This document shows positions 14,319 through 19,477 of a stretch of 19,477 nt of DNA, one piece after another (the first letter of the stretch is position 1; every line of letters begins with the position of its first letter). This DNA comes from an uncultured Alistipes sp. (GTDB lineage: Bacteria; Bacteroidota; Bacteroidia; Bacteroidales; Rikenellaceae). A program made the position numbers and the translations under genes. Under the pieces are notes generated by a model. It saw nothing but the letters and a program-made list of their open reading frames with translations. It searched no databases and was not told the DNA's origin. The DNA lies in assembly GCA_900769745.1 (NCBI GenBank), contig CAAGHX010000079.1:1-19477 (forward strand). The letters run 5' to 3'.

Positions 14319-14340
14319 GTTCGTATATAATACGTTGAAC
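14319..14340 (-). promoter_or_regulatory. Dyad upstream of the ECF sigma gene
   Basis: On the plus strand GTTCGTAT, a 3-base centre, then ATACG-TT-GAAC form an imperfect inverted repeat 26-47 bases before the sigma ATG. No TAnnTTTG element was found in this 134-base gap, so the operon may use a different promoter, possibly one read by the ECF factor itself. Confidence 0.35.
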
Positions 14341-14365
14341 AGACAATTTTGCAACATCTAAGTTA

Positions 14366-14404
14366 TAAAAAAAATGCAACTGCTGAGTGATTCGTGCAGT
14401 TGCA
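14366..14404 (-). terminator. Terminator after recR
   Basis: On the minus strand TGCAACTGC (14404-14396) pairs perfectly with GCAGTTGCA (14383-14375) across a 12-base loop and is followed by eight or nine T (from 14374). It lies 24 bases past the recR stop and separates the batD-batE-recR transcript from the sigma operon. Confidence 0.8.
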
Positions 14405-14427
14405 ATTTTCCTGTTTTATGGTTTTGG

Positions 14428-15024
14428 TTACTCCATCTCGCGGCGGTTGAGCAGCGCGTGGGTGATGGTAAGCTCGTCCACATATTCCAGCTCGTCGCCA
14501 AAGCCGATGCCTCGGGCAATGGTTGTAACCTTCACCGAGGGGTACTTCTTCAGGCGATTCATTATATAAAATAGTGTGGTCTCGCCCTCGACCGAGGTAG
14601 AGATGGCGAGGATAATCTCCTTCACACCCCCTGCGGCAACCTTATCGACCAGCATATCAATCTTCAAATCCGATGGGCCCACACCCTGCATAGGCGAGAT
14701 AACGCCACCCAGCACGTGATATATTCCACGATATTGGCGGGTGTTCTCGATCGACATCAAGTCGCCCACCTGCTCCACCACGCAGATTGTTGAGTGGTCA
14801 CGCTCGGGATTCTGGCAGATGGGGCAACGCTCCGAGTCGGAGAGGTTGTTGCACTCCGAGCAGTGGCGTATCTGGTTGCGGAAGCGAGAGATGGCCGAAG
14901 TCATCTGCTCCACCTCGCTAGGCTCCATCTTCAGCAGGTGCATAGCCAAGCGAAGTGCCGTGCGGCGGCCAATGCCTGGCAGACGCGAGAACTCGGAAAC
15001 GGTATCTTGTAGTAGCTTCGACAT
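14428..15024 (-). CDS. recR: Recombination protein RecR
   Basis: RecR works with RecO (and RecF) to load RecA on single-stranded gaps during DNA repair. The 198 residues are the usual length. A helix-hairpin-helix lies at about 10-30 (FSRLPGIGRRTALRLAMHLL), a zinc finger of Cys55, Cys58, Cys67 and Cys70 follows, and then a Toprim domain (about 79-175, starting CVVEQVGDLMSIE) and the Walker-like C-terminal tail. The start at 15024 is one base from the batE stop, so recR is probably translated from the bat message; that partnership is positional and not known to be functional. Confidence 0.96.
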   Translation of the reverse strand: MSKLLQDTVSEFSRLPGIGRRTALRLAMHLLKMEPSEVEQMTSAISRFRNQIRHCSECNNLSDSERCPICQNPERDHSTICVVEQVGDLMSIENTRQYRGIYHVLGGVISPMQGVGPSDLKIDMLVDKVAAGGVKEIILAISTSVEGETTLFYIMNRLKKYPSVKVTTIARGIGFGDELEYVDELTITHALLNRREME

Positions 15025-15025
15025 A

Positions 15026-15862
15026 TTAGATGCGCTCTATGCGTTTATCCTCAATCCAACCCTTGCGGCCATCGGCAATGCGTACCTCGGCCCAGCCGTC
15101 GGTAGTGGCACCGATTGAGACCTTTGTGCCCTCGTGTAGCACGAAAAGCTCTGTTGCCGAGCGGTCGGGCGAACTCTTAACCGATGCAGCTGTGCTCATC
15201 ACGATAGCCTCTGAGCGACCAACAAGCTGGTTGCGCTCGCTGATGGCGAAAATAGAGGTTGCAACAAAGAGCAGCAGAGCCACAGCCATAGTGTAGAAGC
15301 CCACCTTGCGGAGCGACATGCGCTGTGCCAAGAGGTAGAGCAGGGCCATAACGAGTGCTACGGCAAGCATCACAATCGAGAGCACGGTCCACGCAGTGCA
15401 GCTCATTGCGCCTCGCACCGAACGAAGCCACGTCGTGAGGAAGAACTCAGGAATCTTCTCGATGCTATCCTTGGTCATCTTCTCGGCATACTCCTGGTTG
15501 TGGCGGATATCCTCGTCACCAGGGGCGATGCGTGAAGCGCGGTTGTAGTTCAAAAGAGCCTTGCCCAGCTCGCCCTGCTTGAAGTAGGCGTTGGCCAGGT
15601 TGTAGTAGAGCGCTGCCGAGTGGAGATTCTGCGCGAGAATCTGCTCATAGGTTGCGGCAGCCTTCTCGAAGTTGCCCTCGTTGTAGGCTGTGTTGGCCAT
15701 ATCCCACAACGCCTCGGCATCGGTTGTTGTGGGCTCGGTTGCGGTTGGCTCGGCGGCAGTGGCCTGTGGGGCAGCCTGCTCAGTTGCACCCTGCACTGCA
15801 CCATCCTGCGCAATGGCCGAAACCGATATAAGGAGCGAAAATATAATCGTAAGAAGTCTCAT
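15026..15862 (-). CDS. batE: BatE-like TPR and SH3 membrane protein
   Basis: The protein has 278 residues: signal peptide (1-19), a Thr/Ala/Pro-rich stretch (22-48), two TPR units (about 50-82 and 84-117), two membrane spans (about 155-178 and 187-206) and a bacterial SH3 domain at the C-terminus (about 218-275, ending GRKGWIEDKRIERI). This order is that of BatE in the Bacteroides aerotolerance (bat) cluster. Its biochemical role is unknown; Bat proteins are thought to form a membrane complex that protects the envelope from stress. batD lies 5 bases upstream and recR 1 base downstream. Confidence 0.85.
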   Translation of the reverse strand: MRLLTIIFSLLISVSAIAQDGAVQGATEQAAPQATAAEPTATEPTTTDAEALWDMANTAYNEGNFEKAAATYEQILAQNLHSAALYYNLANAYFKQGELGKALLNYNRASRIAPGDEDIRHNQEYAEKMTKDSIEKIPEFFLTTWLRSVRGAMSCTAWTVLSIVMLAVALVMALLYLLAQRMSLRKVGFYTMAVALLLFVATSIFAISERNQLVGRSEAIVMSTAASVKSSPDRSATELFVLHEGTKVSIGATTDGWAEVRIADGRKGWIEDKRIERI

Positions 15863-15867
15863 AGCTG

Positions 15868-17718
15868 CTATCGTTTAATCTTCGATTCAATGTGTGAGAT
15901 AATGTTTACACCGTCACTATATACATCGCTCATCTGCACCGATTCGGCTGGCGAATACTGAGCCTCGTCGCAACGGGTGATGATGTCGGTGAAGTGCTGT
16001 GCCTGCGCTGGCTCAATGCCTCGACGCTGCAACTCCTCGCGGATGCCCTCCTTCGTAAGGTCGGCAACGGGGATGTTGAGCTTATCGCCCATATAACCCC
16101 ACAGAGCACGCAACATCTCCTCGAAGAATGAGTGGCGGTTGCCCTCCTTCATAAACTTCTCGGCTGCACGGAATCGCTGCACGGCCACCTTGTTTGCTCG
16201 GCGGTTACGCACCAAGACGCTGTTCTTGCTGTTGCGTATGCGCTGGCGAAGCGTGAAGTAGGCCACGATGAATATCACCACAAGCAGTGCCACAACGAGG
16301 AAGTATGTGCCACTGAGCATCAGCGGTGCTGCTGTTGTGCGCAGAGCTGGGCGGCCCAACTTGATGAAGCGGATATCGCTACCGAGCTGGCGCACATCCT
16401 CCTTCGATGAGGTTGAGGTTACAACCTGTGGTGTGAGAGCTGCTCCGGCCGATGTGTCGGGCGAAACCTTCATCTCGAGCGCATCGGTAGAGAGTGTTAC
16501 GTATGTTCCCTTCTCGGGGCTGAAGTATGAGAACTCGATGGGGGCAATGTTGTAGTCGCCCTCGGCACGAGCAATGAATGGATACTCAAACTGGCGGAAG
16601 CCTGTCATGCCCGCAGTGGTCGAGCGAATCGACTCGCTGTTGCGGACGTTGTACTGCTCAAACGATGTGGGCAGTGGGAGCGTTGGCGCCTGAATAAACG
16701 AGAAGTTACCCGTACCCGAGATTCTCACCGTGTAGGTTGCGGCCGAGTTGGCCTTAAGCTCGGTGGCGGGTGGGGTAGATGAGATTGTAAACGAACCTAC
16801 AGCGCCCTTGAACGATGCGGGAGCACCGGCGGGGAGCTCGTTTACAGTCACATTGATTTTACCAGTCGAGAGTGCGCGACGCACGTTATAGACCTCGTTG
16901 CCACCTCCGAAGAATGGGTCGAAGTTGCGGTTGCTGCGAACCACCACCTGCGCAATGGCCGTAAGGTCGGTTGACTCGATTGTCACCTGGCCACTCTGCT
17001 GTGGGTAGAGCAAGTACTCCTTGATAATCTGCGAGTTGTAAATCTTGCCATTCTCATTTACGCGCTCTGCCTGATAGTTGTCGGTAGGCAACTCCTGCGA
17101 CCAGAAACCGTTGAACGATGGGAGCTTCACATTCTCGAAACCTGCGATGCTGGCACGAGTGTAGAGTGTGAGCGAAGCACGAATAGGCTCGCCCTTATAG
17201 ACTGTTGTACGTGAGAGATTCATCTTGAGCAGGATATCGTCCTCGGCCAACTGATTTTGTACGGCTGTGCCGTGCTGAGCGGCTGCGGCCTCCTGCTTCT
17301 GAGTGTCCTGCTTCACCACCTCGATAGGCGTAGCCTTGGTGCGGTAGGTCTTGCCGTCGGAGACGATCTCCGCAGCACCGATGGTGATGTTGCCCTCCTT
17401 CTGCGCCACAACGGTATATGAGATGCTCATAGTGGTTGTAGTGCTGCGGTTGCCGTTTACAATCTGCACCGAGCGGCCTTGCGATGTGACAGGGCCAGCC
17501 AATACGTCGAGGCCTCCGAAGTCGGGGGCTTTGAACGAGTTGTTCTCGGCATTACCGTTGGTGAGGGTAAACTCCACCCTAAACATCTCGCCTGTGGCAA
17601 CCATCATTGGAGTGCTTATCTCGAAGGTGGTAGTACCATCGGCCAGTGCCGCAGCCCACACAAAGAGGGCCGCAAAGGTGAGTGCGATGTGTTTGAAAAA
17701 TCTCTCTATTCTTCTCAT
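15868..17718 (-). CDS. batD: BatD, aerotolerance-linked membrane protein
   Basis: From the ATG at 17718 the protein has 616 residues: a signal peptide (MRRIERFFKHIALTFAALFV onward, about 1-26), a long periplasmic region of immunoglobulin-like beta domains (about 27-460), one membrane span (about 465-488, FLVVALLVVIFIVAYF) and a cytoplasmic tail of about 127 residues. This is the BatD (oxygen-tolerance) layout. An in-frame ATG at 17727 adds three residues and is an equal candidate; the ATG at 17757 would precede the signal peptide by 13 polar residues and is less likely. It leads batE and recR. The usual upstream partners moxR, batA, batB and batC are absent; a fumarase gene stands there instead. 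Confidence 0.85.
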   Translation of the reverse strand: MRRIERFFKHIALTFAALFVWAAALADGTTTFEISTPMMVATGEMFRVEFTLTNGNAENNSFKAPDFGGLDVLAGPVTSQGRSVQIVNGNRSTTTTMSISYTVVAQKEGNITIGAAEIVSDGKTYRTKATPIEVVKQDTQKQEAAAAQHGTAVQNQLAEDDILLKMNLSRTTVYKGEPIRASLTLYTRASIAGFENVKLPSFNGFWSQELPTDNYQAERVNENGKIYNSQIIKEYLLYPQQSGQVTIESTDLTAIAQVVVRSNRNFDPFFGGGNEVYNVRRALSTGKINVTVNELPAGAPASFKGAVGSFTISSTPPATELKANSAATYTVRISGTGNFSFIQAPTLPLPTSFEQYNVRNSESIRSTTAGMTGFRQFEYPFIARAEGDYNIAPIEFSYFSPEKGTYVTLSTDALEMKVSPDTSAGAALTPQVVTSTSSKEDVRQLGSDIRFIKLGRPALRTTAAPLMLSGTYFLVVALLVVIFIVAYFTLRQRIRNSKNSVLVRNRRANKVAVQRFRAAEKFMKEGNRHSFFEEMLRALWGYMGDKLNIPVADLTKEGIREELQRRGIEPAQAQHFTDIITRCDEAQYSPAESVQMSDVYSDGVNIISHIESKIKR

Positions 17719-17749
17719 AACTATCATTTCGTTCTGCTCTGATCTGCGG

Positions 17750-17769
17750 CTTCGCACGCGTGCGCGAAG
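17750..17769 (-). other. GC-rich palindrome upstream of batD
   Basis: GCACGCGTGC (17754-17763) is a perfect 10-bp palindrome, and CTTCGC (17750-17755) pairs with GCGAAG (17764-17769), so two alternative dyads share one centre. It lies about 32-51 bases before the batD ATG at 17718 and is much GC-richer than the surrounding spacer. Operator or leader hairpin are both possible; there is no T run. Confidence 0.4.
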
Positions 17770-17793
17770 GTGGTCACATTGTAGAACGTAACA

Positions 17794-17821
17794 AGCCTCG
17801 CATTTATTTTGTAACGAGGCT
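17794..17821 (-). other. Hairpin between fumarase and batD
   Basis: AGCCTCG (17794-17800) and CGAGGCT (17815-17821) pair perfectly across a 14-base AT-rich loop. On the minus strand it follows the fumarase terminator directly, and no T run stands behind it, so it is more likely a second weak stop or part of the batD leader than a main terminator. Confidence 0.4.
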
Positions 17822-17824
17822 GAA

Positions 17825-17859
17825 AAACAAAATTTTGCGCCCCATTGCGAGGCGCAAAA
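17825..17859 (-). terminator. Terminator after fumarase
   Basis: On the minus strand TTTTGCGCC (17859-17851) pairs perfectly with GGCGCAAAA (17841-17833) around a 9-base loop, and is followed by TTTTGTTTTTC. It starts 21 bases beyond the fumarase stop at 17881. Confidence 0.75.
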
Positions 17860-17880
17860 CTCTTTTATCGTGAAATTTTA

Positions 17881-19477
17881 TTAGTGTGCGAAATCTGCGA
17901 AGAAGTCGTTACCCTTATCGTCAACGATGATAAAGGCTGGGAAGTTCTCGACATAAATCTTACGCACTGCCTCCATACCGAGCTCTGGGAAGTCAACCAC
18001 CTCTACGCTCTTGATAGAGTTCTTAGCGAGTACAGCAGCAGGACCACCGATTGAGCCGAGGTAGAAGCCGCCGTTAGCCTGGCAAGCATCGGTTACAGCC
18101 TTCGAGCGGTTACCCTTAGCCACCATAATCATTGAGCCGCCAGCCTTCTGGAACTGGTCAACGTAAGAGTCCATACGACCTGCAGTAGTTGGACCGAACG
18201 AACCTGAAGCCATACCCTCTGGAGTCTTAGCAGGACCTGCGTAATATACAGGGTGCTTCTTGAAGTACTCAGGCATTGGCTGACCCTCGTCGAGCATCTG
18301 CTTGATGCGTGCGTGAGCGATGTCGCGAGCCACGATGAGTGTACCCTTCAAGTTGAGTCGAGTCTTGATAGGATACTGAGTGAGAATCTCGCGTACCTTG
18401 TCCATACCCTCGTCGAGGTCGATATCAACTGCTGGACTCATAGCTGGAGCCTGTGCTGGCAAGAAACGTGCTGGGTTCTTCTCCAACTTCTCAACGAAGA
18501 TACCCTCTGGAGTAATCTTAGCCTTGATGTTACGGTCTGCAGAGCAGCTTACGCCGATAGCAACTGGGCAGCTGGCTGCGTGACGAGGAGCGCGGATAAC
18601 GCGAACATCGTGTACATAGTACTTACCGCCGAACTGAGCACCCATACCCATCTCCTGGCACATCTTAGTGATCTTCTCCTCCCACTCCAAATCGCGGAAG
18701 CAGCGACCACCCTCGTTGCCTGATGTTGGCAAGTGATCGAGGTAACCAGCAGAAGCCTTCTTCACTGTTGACAAACACATCTCAGCCGATGTACCGCCGA
18801 TGCAGACTGCCAAGTGGTAAGGAGGACAAGCCGATGTACCCAAATCCTTCAAGTGCTCCTTGAAGAATGCTGTGAGTGAATTCTCGTTCAGAAGAGCCTT
18901 TGTCTGCTGATAGAGGAATGTCTTGTTAGCCGAGCCACCACCCTTAGTGATGAAGAGGAACTCATACTCCATTGAGCCTGGATGGCCAGCATAGATGTCA
19001 ATCTGAGATGGGAGGTTAGTACCTGAGTTCTTCTCGTCGGTCATTGTGAAAGGTACAACCTGTGAGTAGCGGAGGTTACGCTCCTTGTAAGTCTCGTAAA
19101 CACCCTTTGCGATGCACTCAGCATCGTCAGCACCTGTGTACACATCCTCGCCCTTGTGGCCGATGCAGATAGCAGTACCTGTATCCTGGCAAGTGGGAAG
19201 CTCGCCCTCAGCCGCAACGACCTGGTTGCAGAGCATAGTGTAAGCTACGAACTTATCGTTGTCCGATGCCTCAGCATCCTCCAGAATGTTAGCCAACTTC
19301 TGCAAGTGTGAGGGGCGGAGGTAGAACGATACATCGCTGTAAGCGCGCTTTGAGAGCAACTCCAAGCCCTTGGGGTCAACCTTAAGGATCTTGCGACCGT
19401 CGCACTCTACGACCTTAACATAATCTTTTGTAACGAGTTCATACTCGGTGGTATCCTGCTCGATGGGATAGGGTTCC
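17881..19477 (-). CDS. Fumarate hydratase, class I (5' end cut off)
   Basis: This oxygen-sensitive [4Fe-4S] enzyme interconverts fumarate and (S)-malate; in Bacteroidales it serves the reductive branch to succinate. The frame is open to the right edge: 531 residues are visible, starting EPYPIEQDTTEYELVTKDYV, which matches the region just inside the N-terminus of FumA/FumB, so roughly 10-20 residues are missing. A TTG at 19365 could be taken as a start but lies well inside the conserved domain. Cluster-ligand cysteines sit in ELPTCQDTGTAICIGHKG, TSACPPYHLAVCIGGTSAE and GVSCSADRNIKAKI, corresponding to the three FumA ligands. The C-terminal fumerase domain is intact (GASGSFGPTTAGRMDSYVD-type segment and the GSIGGPAAVLA stretch). 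Confidence 0.95.
   Translation of the reverse strand, partial: EPYPIEQDTTEYELVTKDYVKVVECDGRKILKVDPKGLELLSKRAYSDVSFYLRPSHLQKLANILEDAEASDNDKFVAYTMLCNQVVAAEGELPTCQDTGTAICIGHKGEDVYTGADDAECIAKGVYETYKERNLRYSQVVPFTMTDEKNSGTNLPSQIDIYAGHPGSMEYEFLFITKGGGSANKTFLYQQTKALLNENSLTAFFKEHLKDLGTSACPPYHLAVCIGGTSAEMCLSTVKKASAGYLDHLPTSGNEGGRCFRDLEWEEKITKMCQEMGMGAQFGGKYYVHDVRVIRAPRHAASCPVAIGVSCSADRNIKAKITPEGIFVEKLEKNPARFLPAQAPAMSPAVDIDLDEGMDKVREILTQYPIKTRLNLKGTLIVARDIAHARIKQMLDEGQPMPEYFKKHPVYYAGPAKTPEGMASGSFGPTTAGRMDSYVDQFQKAGGSMIMVAKGNRSKAVTDACQANGGFYLGSIGGPAAVLAKNSIKSVEVVDFPELGMEAVRKIYVENFPAFIIVDDKGNDFFADFAH

Overview
The window reads as chromosomal DNA from a member of the Bacteroidales (phylum Bacteroidota). 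The grounds are promoter-like TAnnTTTG elements in front of several genes, AT-rich start regions without clear Shine-Dalgarno sequences, a batD-batE pair, a DUF4886/DUF4252-type secreted gene set behind an ECF sigma factor, and OPA-type GlpT next to a GlpD-like dehydrogenase. I cannot fix the family; Alistipes-like or Prevotella-like relatives would both fit. No tRNA, rRNA, CRISPR array, transposase or phage gene was seen. Most of the window is core-genome content.

Layout. At 1-182 lies the 3' end of an unrecognised plus-strand frame, convergent with folB. From 3732 down to 172 on the minus strand run dnaX, tyrS and folB, with a promoter directly in front of dnaX and a terminator after folB. 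At 3798-7970 is a glycerol-3-phosphate module: a DeoR/GlpR-type regulator (minus) diverging from glpD and glpT (plus), closed by two strong terminators. A 333-base gene-free stretch with RNA-like folds precedes clpB (8304-10907). ClpB converges, through a bidirectional terminator, on a five-gene minus-strand operon (14293 down to 11009): ECF sigma factor, single-pass membrane protein (probable anti-sigma), small outer-membrane beta-barrel, DUF4252-like secreted protein, and DUF4886 SGNH-hydrolase-like secreted protein. Then come batD-batE-recR (17718 down to 14428) and the class I fumarase, cut by the right edge.

How the genes work together. GlpT imports glycerol-3-phosphate and GlpD oxidises it to dihydroxyacetone phosphate; no glycerol kinase is present, so the module looks built for ready-made glycerol-3-phosphate. 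The sigma operon looks like an envelope-response unit: regulator, membrane sensor, then three exported products. It is the least understood part of the window.

The most striking sequence detail is an 11-adenine run inside dnaX, exactly after the clamp-loader domains. Both alternative frames stop within a few codons, which predicts a short gamma-type product of about 365 residues beside the 609-residue tau.
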